From CALAGB01 sp963789565 (lineage in GTDB: Bacteria > Chloroflexota > Chloroflexia > Thermomicrobiales > Thermomicrobiaceae), in the NCBI GenBank assembly GCA_963789565.1, contig CAWBKX010000002.1, positions 2,852,001 to 2,916,000 of the forward strand: a stretch of DNA of 64,000 nt, given 5' to 3'. A program made the translations under genes and the position numbers. Below the pieces are notes generated by a model. It saw nothing but the letters and a program-made list of their open reading frames with translations, was not told the DNA's origin and made no database searches. This document shows, in pieces, positions 8,576-16,461 of this stretch; within the stretch, counting starts at the first letter, position 1; each line of letters begins with the position of its first letter.

Positions 8576-9910
8576 TCAATTCGGAGAGACGGCGGTTGAT
8601 CGATCATGAGTTCGGAGTCGAGCGCCCGGATGACGACGCTCGTAGCCCGCTCGTTCGGTCGCTTCGTGCTTCTGGCGTTCTTCGATGTCGACGAGTAATT
8701 GATCCTCGTCTGACAGATAGCCGATGATGTAGCCCCAGACAGCTTGTTCGGCTTCATCGGCCCGTAGCCGGTAGTCGACGTGGCAGTCTCGCAGGTAGTC
8801 GCCCGGTTTGGCGTTCGGGCAGCGGTAGTAGCGGTACTCCTTGTGGCCGTTGCTACTCGGGGAGCCGGTCCAGCGCGTCCCGCAATCCGGGCAGACGATC
8901 AGACTGCGCAGCAGCCATTCCCGAAACGCCGGTTTCGCGAACCGCTTGTTCAGGGTTAGGAGTTCTTGCGCCCGGTCAAAGGTCGACGCATCCACGATCG
9001 CCGGGACGTCAATACTGATCCACTCGCTCGGATCGGTCGGTACCTGCACGTGACGCGTTCGGTAGGGTTCGCCGTTCGGCTTCACCATCGAACGCCGCTT
9101 CACCCGCTTGGTCCGGTTCATGAAGAATGCGCCCGTATAGATCGGATTGTTCAGCATCTTGGTTACTGTGCTGGGTGCCCAGACAGACTCAGCACGAGTC
9201 TTGTAGGCGTCACGTCCTGACGCTCGTTGGAGGTCCGCACGGGTCGGTATGCCGAGCTCGTGCAGCCGGAGCGCAATCGCGCGGGTCGACAATCCCTCAG
9301 CAACCAGCCAGGCGAAGATGTTCTTCACGACGTCGGCTTCCGTCTCCACGATCTCAAAGGCGCCCTTGTGTGGCTCTGAGACGTAGCGATAGCCGTAGGG
9401 CGCGCCCTGTCCGGTTGCCCACGGATGTCCCGCTTCCAGACGGCCGCGCTTGCCGTCACTGACGCGCTTCATACGCTGTGAGTTCTCGTGACGTGCCCAG
9501 AGTCCTTTGATGCCGGTGAGTAATTCGCCGTCGCCGGGGTCAACGTCATGACGGCCGCCCTGCACGTATTCGATGCGTGTTCCCGCGTCGAGAATCTGAC
9601 GTTTGATTAGGACCTGCCCGAGCTCGTCACGCCCGAGCAACCGGTCCAGGTCGTTGGAGACCACGACGTCAATCCCGCCAGCCGTCACCACGTCGAGCAA
9701 CTGGTCCAGCGATGGGCGCTCGTATTCTGTGCCGCTGAACTGGTCGGAGAATTCGCCCTCGACGTGGTAGCCCGCACGATCGCAGTAGGCACGGCAGGCG
9801 TCGAGCTGGGTTGTGATGGAGTAACCCTTGCCTTGCTCTTCCGAGCTCACTCGGCAGTAAATCAGGGTTCTTGGGGGTTGTGGTGCGGGGTCGGGGTTCG
9901 TAGACTTCAT
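8576..9910 (-). CDS. Large serine recombinase (integrase), C-terminus frameshifted
   Basis: Site-specific recombinase of the phage-integrase serine class, presumably the enzyme that inserted the element. The 444-residue frame has the resolvase catalytic domain with nucleophile Ser22 in YCRVSSEEQ, the conserved SNDLDRLLGRD and GLWARHENSQRMKRVSDGKR segments, a recombinase DNA-binding domain at about 160-290 (GAPYGYRYV ... NNPIYTG) and a Cys4 zinc ribbon (CPDCGTRW ... YRCPN) near 345-370. The ATG has GGAGGTAA upstream. The frame then leaves the expected sequence and ends early; the coiled-coil tail is in 8258-8575. It lies next to attL, as expected for an integrase. Confidence 0.93.
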   Translation of the reverse strand: MKSTNPDPAPQPPRTLIYCRVSSEEQGKGYSITTQLDACRAYCDRAGYHVEGEFSDQFSGTEYERPSLDQLLDVVTAGGIDVVVSNDLDRLLGRDELGQVLIKRQILDAGTRIEYVQGGRHDVDPGDGELLTGIKGLWARHENSQRMKRVSDGKRGRLEAGHPWATGQGAPYGYRYVSEPHKGAFEIVETEADVVKNIFAWLVAEGLSTRAIALRLHELGIPTRADLQRASGRDAYKTRAESVWAPSTVTKMLNNPIYTGAFFMNRTKRVKRRSMVKPNGEPYRTRHVQVPTDPSEWISIDVPAIVDASTFDRAQELLTLNKRFAKPAFREWLLRSLIVCPDCGTRWTGSPSSNGHKEYRYYRCPNAKPGDYLRDCHVDYRLRADEAEQAVWGYIIGYLSDEDQLLVDIEERQKHEATERAGYERRHPGARLRTHDRSTAVSPN

Positions 9911-10006
9911 GCGTCGTTACCTCCATACAAGGTATCGGCCGTGGTCCGGGCGTTCATACCGCGCCGGGCCATCTCTGTGCCCTCAGTATACGCCCCGACA
10001 GGCCAC

Positions 10007-10041
10007 AAAAGCGCCCGCCGTGCGGGGCAGGCACGGCGGGC
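10007..10041 (-). terminator. Rho-independent terminator after the capsid gene
   Basis: An 11-bp perfect stem (GCCCGCCGTGC at 10013-10023 with GCACGGCGGGC at 10031-10041), seven-base loop, followed on the minus strand by GCTTTTG. It lies 30 bases past the capsid stop and separates capsid transcription from the recombinase gene. Confidence 0.8.
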
Positions 10042-10071
10042 AGGGGATGGGGGAGATGGAAGTGTTCGATG

Positions 10072-11247
10072 CTAGGCGGTGATGTCGACCAGCCGGATCG
10101 CATCCGATTGACGGATCCAGAACAGGCAATTCATCTCAAATCGGACGTCGACCAAGTTCGTGGAGAGCTTGCTGTAGGGGTCAAATAGGACGTCCATCCC
10201 GCCGACATAGAGCTGCCCGACTCGCGTGGTGTCGATCAGGGTCGGTACTGCCGAACCGGTCACCTCCACGGTTTGCACGTCCCAGACCATGTGCGGCCCG
10301 ATGCGCGCGCCCGGAGACGACAGAATGTAGTTGTTCGTGTTGTCGCTCAGGAGGTCGAGCGTCGCCGCGTCGGTGGTGTCGACCGCCAGCAGATTCGGAT
10401 TGTAGCCGTTCGCCCGCATGCTCCCGACGCCGTTGCGCAGACTCGTGAGCACGTCGGTCGAATAGGCTTCAGTCGTCGGGGTTTTGGCCGTAATCTGCGC
10501 CTGCACGTGCCCATCCAGCGCCGTCTGCAACCGATAGAGTCCTTCACTATTCAGCCACGATTGCGCCGCCGGCATGGACGCCAGCAGCTGCGTCGGAACA
10601 TCGGTAATCAGCACCGCCAACGTCTTCAGCGCCGTGTTGGCGAACGCCAGGTCGACGGTCAGGACCGCTTTCTCGGTCGTTGCCGCAAGCGCGCGTTCCA
10701 CGTCACCCGCGAGCGAACGGGTCGATTGCGACCAATCGTCGACCGATGTCGTCTCAGGACCGACCGGCTGCACCGGCAAGCTGGACCACAACCAACGCCG
10801 ATCCATGCCAATGGTGGCGATCGGGTCGACGCGGTAGGTGGCTGGCGTGCGGTAGTGGCCCGCATCGGTCGAGAGTGCGGCGAAAAGATCCGGTCCGGTG
10901 ATCTTCACACTTGGATGTGATCGCAGATTCCAGCCCGCGTCGAAGATGGCGCCAGCGAGTCCGCCGCCCGGATTCATGCGCTGGTCAATCGGTCGGTCGC
11001 TGATGGGTTGCGATCCCCGGCCCGTACCGAAGATTTGCGATAGTTCGTCACGATTGGCGGTTGCCTGCTTTTCGTGGTCGCTGGCATCGTTGAATTCGAG
11101 TAACAGGGCTTGAAGTTGGCGGTCCAGCGCCTTCACCTCAGACGCCACTGACTCCGGCATGTTGCCGTCGGCGTATTCGGCTAACGTTGCCCGTTGCTGG
11201 CTTGCGAGGCGTTGGAGTTGCATCTTGATCTGTCCACTGGTTCGCAT
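10072..11247 (-). CDS. HK97-fold phage major capsid protein
   Basis: Major capsid protein of 391 residues. The first 70 residues are a charged coiled coil (QIKMQLQRLASQQRATLAEY ...) matching the scaffolding delta domain that is removed by a prohead protease in HK97. A FATTTEKAVLTVDLAFANTA-type region and the late segments ILSSPGARIGPHMVWDVQ, VGGMDVLFDPYS and VRFEMNCLFWIRQSDAI are typical of the axial domain and C-terminal end of this family. I start it at ATG 11247 (GAGAGG nine bases upstream) rather than the longer frame. No protease, portal or large terminase gene accompanies it. Confidence 0.88.
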   Translation of the reverse strand: MRTSGQIKMQLQRLASQQRATLAEYADGNMPESVASEVKALDRQLQALLLEFNDASDHEKQATANRDELSQIFGTGRGSQPISDRPIDQRMNPGGGLAGAIFDAGWNLRSHPSVKITGPDLFAALSTDAGHYRTPATYRVDPIATIGMDRRWLWSSLPVQPVGPETTSVDDWSQSTRSLAGDVERALAATTEKAVLTVDLAFANTALKTLAVLITDVPTQLLASMPAAQSWLNSEGLYRLQTALDGHVQAQITAKTPTTEAYSTDVLTSLRNGVGSMRANGYNPNLLAVDTTDAATLDLLSDNTNNYILSSPGARIGPHMVWDVQTVEVTGSAVPTLIDTTRVGQLYVGGMDVLFDPYSKLSTNLVDVRFEMNCLFWIRQSDAIRLVDITA

Positions 11248-11493
11248 TGGGGATTGCCTCTCATTGGAGGCTCGGAGGGCACGGTAGCGGCTCTGAGAGT
11301 CACACGCCGAATGCCTCACCGAGCGGCAAGTCATCGTTCAGCGTGCGCTTCGCGAAGAGCTCCCAGGGCTACCCCTGAACAAAGCGGCTACCCGCTGTGT
11401 GGTCCAGCTCACCTACCCGAAGGTGGGCGATGTGCACGCCCTCAGTATATCGTAATACGATAGAATAGAGTCAGCATCAGTTCTCCAAACATG

Positions 11494-11531
11494 CGACGAC
11501 GCCGTAGCCGGTCAACGCTGCGGCGTCGTCG
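11494..11531 (-). terminator. Hairpin between the 128-residue protein gene and the capsid gene
   Basis: Perfect 11-bp inverted repeat CGACGACGCCG / CGGCGTCGTCG with a 16-base loop, starting 10 bases past the stop at 11541. No strong T-run follows, so it may be an attenuator, RNA-processing or stability element rather than a full terminator. The rest of the 294-base gap to the capsid start shows nothing else. Confidence 0.55.
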
Positions 11532-11540
11532 TGTCTGCCC

Positions 11541-11927
11541 TCAGTTCAGGATCGGCGGTTCGGTCGCGCGTCTGAGGTTTTCGTTGGCACTTGCGACCGA
11601 CAGCAGATAGCCCGCCGAAAGCATGACCGCGTTCAGCTTCGATCCGCGAAACGACGCACCGACTCGTCCAATGTCGAGGATCGCCGCGTCTAACGCGTCC
11701 CCTTCAAGTTGCGCGGCGACACGCCAGAGCGGTTCATCGTCGAGCCCCGCACGGGCGAGATAGGCCCGCAATTCGATCCACCAGGCGCTCACCAGCGGAG
11801 GCGCATCGTCGATCGTGTCGAGGACGGCCGCTTGTATGTGCTCTGCCAGAGCGCGCCGCTCGTCTGCGGAGGTCGCGGCGACGGCGTCGAAAAGTCGCTT
11901 CGATGGGTTCGCGTCAATGAGTGACAT
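11541..11927 (-). CDS. Element-encoded hypothetical protein (128 aa)
   Basis: Unrecognised 128-residue, mostly helical, acidic protein (ADERRALAEHIQAAVLDTID ... LVSAWWIELRAYLARAGLDD). Its ATG overlaps the stop of the terminase small-subunit gene (TAATG), and it precedes the capsid gene, so by position it belongs to the packaging/head module. In full phages the corresponding slot holds large terminase, portal or protease; none of their motifs is present. Whether it modifies helper-phage packaging is speculation. Confidence 0.75.
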   Translation of the reverse strand: MSLIDANPSKRLFDAVAATSADERRALAEHIQAAVLDTIDDAPPLVSAWWIELRAYLARAGLDDEPLWRVAAQLEGDALDAAILDIGRVGASFRGSKLNAVMLSAGYLLSVASANENLRRATEPPILN

Positions 11928-12448
11928 TAGTTCCCTCCTCCGAGAAACGCGCGGGGGTCAACATCCGTTTCGATGAATACCGGCTTCTGCCCGCGTAGTA
12001 AGCGCTCCATCGGATCGTCTTCAACCTGCTCGGGCGGAGCCGGGAGCCGGTGTCGCGCCTGCGGCATCATGCCGAATTGCCGGAGCATGTCCGACCATGA
12101 CTTGAAGATCGAATTGCGGACACGGAGTAACGGATGCGGCACTTTGGCACCACGAGAGCCGGTCACGGTCAGACCGTCTTTACTGATTTGCGCGTCCATC
12201 TGCTGCAGCTGGGCGTATCCCTCGCAGATCATCGAGAACGCGGCTTCGTCTAGCTTGGTCAACCGCCCGAGTTCCTTCAATCGCGGCCCGTAGAGTCGCC
12301 AGAAGCTCTTCGCGTCGTCACTCAGCCAGGACGGCATTCTCGCCGCGCCTAATCGCTTCTGGTCGATCTCTGCCAGTGTCTGCGCCCGCTTAGGATGTCC
12401 TGACGACTTCAATATACGCGGTCGGGGCAGTGGTCCTCTTTGGCCCAT
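11927..12448 (-). CDS. Phage terminase small subunit, P27 family
   Basis: DNA-recognition subunit of a phage packaging terminase, 173 residues. The N-terminus GQRGPLPRPRILKSSGHPKR is the classic P27-family opening, followed by a helix-turn-helix-like segment (LSDDAKSFWRLYGPRLKELGRL, cut here at LKELGRL) and the LQQMDAQISKDGLTVTGSRG ... HPLLRVRNS core of PF05119. Normally the large-subunit gene follows at once; here a 128-residue hypothetical gene does, with a one-base overlap. A small subunit without its large partner is a hallmark of phage satellites. Confidence 0.9.
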   Translation of the reverse strand: MGQRGPLPRPRILKSSGHPKRAQTLAEIDQKRLGAARMPSWLSDDAKSFWRLYGPRLKELGRLTKLDEAAFSMICEGYAQLQQMDAQISKDGLTVTGSRGAKVPHPLLRVRNSIFKSWSDMLRQFGMMPQARHRLPAPPEQVEDDPMERLLRGQKPVFIETDVDPRAFLGGGN

Positions 12449-12640
12449 GTGTTACCTCCAGTAGATGCGTACAACGATGAATTCGGTACCGATCGGTGAT
12501 TTCGGGTCGATTCTCCCCCTTCTTGGCACGATTCGCGAGAACAGGCGGGCATAAAACTTGAGGGACGCGCGGGTAGACGGTTGGCCCATCTCGTGTACTT
12601 CTGACCGCCCCGTCAGTTTGCACCGTCCGTCAATGTTTCC

Positions 12641-12958
12641 TCATCCGTTCCCGCCGTGTTGGCGACGATGACAGTCTCGGCACAGCAGAATCAAGTTACT
12701 CGGGTCGGTCGGATGCCCGCCGTCGGCCAGTGCACGGATGTGATGCACTTCGATCCCGACCGTCGATCCACATAGTCGACAGCGATAGCCGTCGCGTGCT
12801 CGGATCGTGTTGCGTAGGTGCGTATTGATCGCACTCCCACGCTTTGCGTTCTTCGCCCGCTCTCGTTGCTTCTGATGGATCGGGCAGTAGGAGCCATGCG
12901 TCACGAGGCGCGGGCAGGATGGATGCGCGCATGGGCGCGGTGGCATCGTCGGAGTCAT
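12641..12958 (-). CDS. HNH endonuclease
   Basis: Phage-type HNH nuclease of 105 residues. The C-terminal half contains the zinc-finger HNH core: CRLCGSTVGIEVHHIRALADGG, the catalytic HH pair, then NLILLCRDCHRRQH. The N-terminus has extra Cys/His pairs (CAHPSCPRLVTHGSYCPIH), another small zinc site common to phage HNH proteins. It lies just before terminase small subunit, where HNH proteins often assist packaging in cos phages. Its start overlaps the stop of the upstream zinc-ribbon gene (ATGA). The 190 bases up to the terminase gene hold no recognisable gene. Confidence 0.9.
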   Translation of the reverse strand: MTPTMPPRPCAHPSCPRLVTHGSYCPIHQKQRERAKNAKRGSAINTHLRNTIRARDGYRCRLCGSTVGIEVHHIRALADGGHPTDPSNLILLCRDCHRRQHGGNG

Positions 12959-13164
12959 GGGTTACCTCCTTCTACGGCACAGCGTTCGCACAGTCTCACC
13001 GCCACCTCGAACGTAGTTCGCAACGGTCGGCCGCATTCGGTACAGGTCGACGGTTCGCAGACCGGGCAGCGTTGCCAGGCGCCACGTGATGTGGTCAGTG
13101 CATCACGCGATAGGCGCCAGGTATGGCCACACTTGCGGCACTCGCAGACGATCATCTCAGTCAT
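12955..13164 (-). CDS. Small multi-Cys zinc-ribbon protein
   Basis: Protein of 69 residues with at least four CxxC-type pairs (CRKCGHTW, CPVC, CTECGRPL, CERC), consistent with two zinc ribbons. Its ATG overlaps the upstream gene stop and its stop overlaps the HNH ATG, so it is part of a tight three-gene cassette. No exact family can be named; similar small zinc proteins are common in actinophage early regions. Confidence 0.75.
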   Translation of the reverse strand: MTEMIVCECRKCGHTWRLSRDALTTSRGAWQRCPVCEPSTCTECGRPLRTTFEVAVRLCERCAVEGGNP

Positions 13165-13382
13165 GCATGGGCTCCAATCCGCCGAAGGTGTGCGAGGTAT
13201 TCCGCCTCAGTCAGGCACCATTGATGCTTCCTGAGTTCGTGGTCTGACTGGGAGACAAGCGGTTCGCCGCAGACGGTACAGAGCGAATGACCTACCATTT
13301 CATCAGCATCGACATAGACGCGCTCCAAGACGTGCAGAACGTCTGAATCAGGCTCCAAACGCTCTACTATTGCGCTTGACAT
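13161..13382 (-). CDS. Small Cys-containing protein, first of the zinc-protein cassette
   Basis: Protein of about 73 residues with one CTVCGEPL half ribbon and a later HQWC, forming a possible Cys3His zinc site. The track-long start is TTG 13391, but ATG 13382 avoids overlap with the palindrome at 13384-13407. Neither start has a clear Shine-Dalgarno site, so a leaderless transcript or occlusion by the palindrome is possible. The stop overlaps the next gene (ATGA). Confidence 0.65.
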   Translation of the reverse strand: MSSAIVERLEPDSDVLHVLERVYVDADEMVGHSLCTVCGEPLVSQSDHELRKHQWCLTEAEYLAHLRRIGAHA

Positions 13383-13383
13383 T

Positions 13384-13407
13384 ACTGACAAAAGGGCTTT
13401 TGTCAGT
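13384..13407. promoter_or_regulatory. 24-bp perfect palindrome, likely operator
   Basis: ACTGACAAAAG and CTTTTGTCAGT form perfect 11-bp arms around GG, directly before the first small zinc-protein gene, with an extra GTCAGT half-site at 13411-13416. The two-base centre makes it a better protein-binding dyad than an RNA hairpin, though it could also end the upstream replication-gene transcript. Confidence 0.6.
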
Positions 13408-13468
13408 TTCGTCAGTCGAATAGCACAGGGTTTGCGGCTGATTTTCGGTGAGCCAACGTGAGTGAAAT

Positions 13469-14479
13469 TCAGGCATTATCCACACCTCTCAGGTCAGGAT
13501 GCAGACGCACGATCTCCGATGGACGCCCGCGTGTTTGGATCGTTTCGACGCGTATCCAGTTCACCGCTGACAGGCGAGCAAGGCCAGCATGGACATGCTC
13601 GGCAGTGGTGAGGCCAGACCATTGCGAACGGTAAATCTCCCTGACCTGATGGCCGTCGACAATCGAGCCGGCCTTGATCTTCTCGACAAGTAGATAGTGC
13701 CGCTGCGATATCACCGCTCAATTCGGCGTCATAGACCTTGCGTGCATGGAGTTCGAGGTACTCGCACCATGCCGCCGCAAGCCGGGTCGCACCTTCGGAT
13801 ACCATGCTCGGGATGCTTGTCTCCGATGCGTGTCGATCAGGTGAAAGACGAGGGCCAGGGCGGGCATGAGCGAGCGATATTTTGCGAGGTGGGATTCAAA
13901 GGCTGGCGAGTCGGTCAACGTGTCTGATCGGAGCCGTCGTTCAAGTTCATCACGCCAGCCATCGAAGAGGATGCTGTGCAGCCGGATCGAAGCGCAGGTA
14001 GGGGATCTCACCCGATCTCGATCGATCGCGCCGATGGCTTCTGACGTTCGAGTTCGTCGAAGCTGCTTGAACACCTCGTAGGCGGTGTCACTGAGCGGCC
14101 TTATTCGGCCACCCTGACGGTTGTTTCCAAGCCGCAAGTCCATCAGGCCAGACGAGCAGTTGAAAGCGTTGTAAGAAGGCCATCAGCGCCCACACCATCG
14201 CTTAGCGCGTCGCTGATATACCGCCGCAGCTTGCCGGGTTGTATGCCCGCCGACGATCGACAAGCGTGAGCGAGGGTATATGCAGGGTGCCACGGCCAAT
14301 ACGATCGACGGTATAGCTGCCCGTACCATTCCAGGCCTCAAGATAGAATTCGCGGTCTCCTTCACGTCCTGGTCGATCCAGTGTTCGCAGCCAGCCCGCC
14401 AGCTCGTCACGTTGCAGGAGCATGCCGCGCGGGTTCTGTTTCAGCAGCTCCCCAAGTTTCTCAACAGTGGCGTCATGGG
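13469..14479 (-). pseudogene. C-terminal half of the DUF3987 replication protein, broken by about nine one-base indels
   Basis: Read across frames, this stretch encodes a well-conserved DUF3987 C-terminal half: YLTHDATVEKLGELL, RGMLLQRDELAGWLRTLD, REFYLEAWNGTGSYTVDRIG, SIVGG/IQPGKLRRYISDALS, AYEVFKQLRR, EIPYLRFDPAAQH, FDGWRDELERRLRSD, VSEGATRLAAAWCEYLELHA and a final winged-helix-like HYLLVEKIKAGSIVDG ... RGRPSEIVRLHP. The frame changes at about 14500, 14260, 14247, 14173, 14098, 14011, 13975, 13802 and 13708, mostly by one extra base. Amino-acid conservation between breaks is high, which points to recent decay or to base-calling errors. Confidence 0.75.
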
Positions 14480-15895
14480 TCAGGTAGCGCGCTCGGTCAC
14501 CGCATTGTCGCGGAGCTCGGCTTTCTTCGTGGCGAGTGCGGATTCAATCGTGCTGGTCGTTTTGCCCGCTTTTACGGCGTCCTTCAAGTTGCTTTTGTAG
14601 GCGTCGATCTCGGCTTTGATCCGTTCCTGTTTGGCGTCGTGAAGATCCAGGTCCTTCGCGAATCGTTCGGTAGCTGTCACCGCCAATCGCCCCAGCGGTT
14701 TGAGCGGCTCATCGACCGCGTAGGTCTTCATCATTCCAGGTCGCGCGATGACGGCGCCCCAGAAGTTCGCGACACTCACATAGTCGTCGTAGCGCCTAGG
14801 TCGAATACCGAGACGACGCCCGATGATGGCGCCCGCTCCGACCAGGGCCGGGATCGTTGGCATCTCCAACGGAATCGCGGCCCGATCTGCGATATCGACC
14901 AGCCATTGTCGGAGACGTTCAGGGATCATCGCCGCCGGCAGGCTGGGCACACTCGGAGACTTCGGCGGAAGCGGGAGACGTGCCCCCCATTCGGGCTCTT
15001 TATCGTCAGGTATTGCACTGCCAGAAGTGCCAGAAGCCCCGTTTGCGGTCATGAAATGCGCGGGTTCACCCGGTGCCTCGTACCGTCCATACATCGACTT
15101 GGCGTGCCGCCTGATTTCGTCATGGCCGAGCGGTTCGGGGTTCTGGCGATCCCATTGTTCAAGTATCGTGATGGCCGTTTCGAGGTCGACGTTCTTCCAG
15201 CGCAGGTGCCCAATCATCTTGGGGATACCGTCCGGCCCGCGTCGGCTTCCGGGTGACAGTGGTGTTCGTAGCCATTCAGCCGCCCAGCCCGGCTCATTGA
15301 ACGTCTCGCCGGATTGCTTCGGGCTTGCGCCCGGCACATCCTTGGGGTCGATCGTCGGCAGGTTCTGCCAGCGTTCAGACAGGAAGCGGTAGACGTTGCC
15401 AGTGACATGTTTCGAGGGAGGCAATACACACACCGCCGCACGGCCGCGTATTTCGCCCCATGGGATCGTTGAATCAGTCTGTACGGGTCCAGAATGCAGC
15501 GCGTAGACATGGAGGCCACCGCTGCCCGTTTCCACGACCACGCCGTCACGCCAGCCGGGTACATTCGCGTCAAGCCACTGTTCACCGGCTGCCCGGTGTT
15601 CGGCTTCGATGTCGAGTACCCACAGTCCAGGCCAGGACTGCCAGGTGGCCGCCCCGATGATTGATGCGATGCCATTCGCACGATGCCATTCGGCGGCGTC
15701 CCGTTCGGCGTCGGTCGGAAAGCGTTCTTGGAAGGGCCTCCAGCGTATCAGCTTCCCGTCTTGATTACGGAGTAGTTCACCATGCTCGTCGAGTGCGCGA
15801 CTGACGGGGTATTTATCCTTGGTCGGCAGCACCACGAGACCGAGCTGCGCATAGCTCATGCAGAGGGCGCGGATTGTCGAGACCGTTGTCGTCAT
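14480..15895 (-). CDS. Prim-pol plus DUF3987 replication protein, N-terminal part
   Basis: Element replication protein; this open part is 471 residues. Residues 1 to about 220 form a bifunctional primase/polymerase domain (PF09250): DIE at 95-97 supplies metal ligands and SGGLHVY near 125 is the second motif. From about residue 330 the DUF3987 (PF13148) core begins (AIPLEMPTIPALVGAGAIIGRRLGI, FWGAVIARPGMMKT, the last a modified P-loop). The frame stops after DNAVTERAT, where a single missing base would join it to the next fragment. ATG 15895 has GGTGGTG upstream. A complete product would be about 810 residues. Confidence 0.82.
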   Translation of the reverse strand: MTTTVSTIRALCMSYAQLGLVVLPTKDKYPVSRALDEHGELLRNQDGKLIRWRPFQERFPTDAERDAAEWHRANGIASIIGAATWQSWPGLWVLDIEAEHRAAGEQWLDANVPGWRDGVVVETGSGGLHVYALHSGPVQTDSTIPWGEIRGRAAVCVLPPSKHVTGNVYRFLSERWQNLPTIDPKDVPGASPKQSGETFNEPGWAAEWLRTPLSPGSRRGPDGIPKMIGHLRWKNVDLETAITILEQWDRQNPEPLGHDEIRRHAKSMYGRYEAPGEPAHFMTANGASGTSGSAIPDDKEPEWGARLPLPPKSPSVPSLPAAMIPERLRQWLVDIADRAAIPLEMPTIPALVGAGAIIGRRLGIRPRRYDDYVSVANFWGAVIARPGMMKTYAVDEPLKPLGRLAVTATERFAKDLDLHDAKQERIKAEIDAYKSNLKDAVKAGKTTSTIESALATKKAELRDNAVTERAT

Positions 15896-16057
15896 CGCTG
15901 CACCACCAGCCAGTCGCGGGCCGGGCAGCGCTTCCAACGTGGGAGACAACCACAATGACGACGATCACACTGGAGTCTGCGGAGAGAAGCGGGGGCAGGG
16001 TTCAATGTTTGTGTGCTAACATGTCCCTGTGCATTGGCCCCACCAATCGCGCCGCCC

Positions 16058-16080
16058 GCCCCGGCAGTCCCAGCCGGGGC
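16058..16080. terminator. GC hairpin between two element genes
   Basis: Perfect 8-bp stem GCCCCGGC / GCCGGGGC with a seven-base loop. On the plus strand it is followed by TACTTTATTG, on the minus strand by GC-rich sequence. It sits just past the stop of the 87-residue protein gene on the minus strand, so it may limit read-through into the replication gene or end antisense transcripts. Confidence 0.45.
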
Positions 16081-16084
16081 TACT

Positions 16085-16348
16085 TTATTGCTCATCGACT
16101 GCGGCCCGCCGTCCTTGGCAGTTGGCCGCCATGATCTCAGCATCAAACCCATGACGAACGGCGATTCTGCGCAGCAGCGCGAACGCGTCGACTAGCGCGC
16201 GGCGCTCTTCGCCAGACAACACCGCACGGTTTGCGTTGCCGACCATACCGATCTCACGGTAGTGAGCCGACCTTGAGGCTTCATCGGGGAACGACTGACG
16301 GAACGCGGCCCGGCCTGCGGCACCGGGCGACTTGAGGGGACTGGACAT
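16085..16348 (-). CDS. Element-encoded hypothetical protein (87 aa)
   Basis: Unrecognised 87-residue basic, helical protein starting MSSPLKSPGAAGRAAFRQSF and ending with LSGEERRALVDAFALLRRIAVRHGF. The start at 16348 has GGAAGG upstream with long spacing. Its position before the replication gene and its size would fit an early regulator or accessory replication protein, but no DNA-binding motif is evident. Confidence 0.6.
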   Translation of the reverse strand: MSSPLKSPGAAGRAAFRQSFPDEASRSAHYREIGMVGNANRAVLSGEERRALVDAFALLRRIAVRHGFDAEIMAANCQGRRAAVDEQ

Positions 16349-16461
16349 AGAACAACGGCCTTCCAGGCTTCGCGGGACTACCGTCGAAACCCATGAAGGC
16401 CGCACAATCGGCTCGTTCAATCTTCAATTGCGATCAGTCTACCAGTTCATGCGTCGCGTTA

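Noticed and set aside
12449..12640. Possible gene between HNH and terminase small subunit (frame 12390-12623, minus)
   Set aside because: It overlaps the terminase start, lacks a ribosome site and shows no protein-like features.
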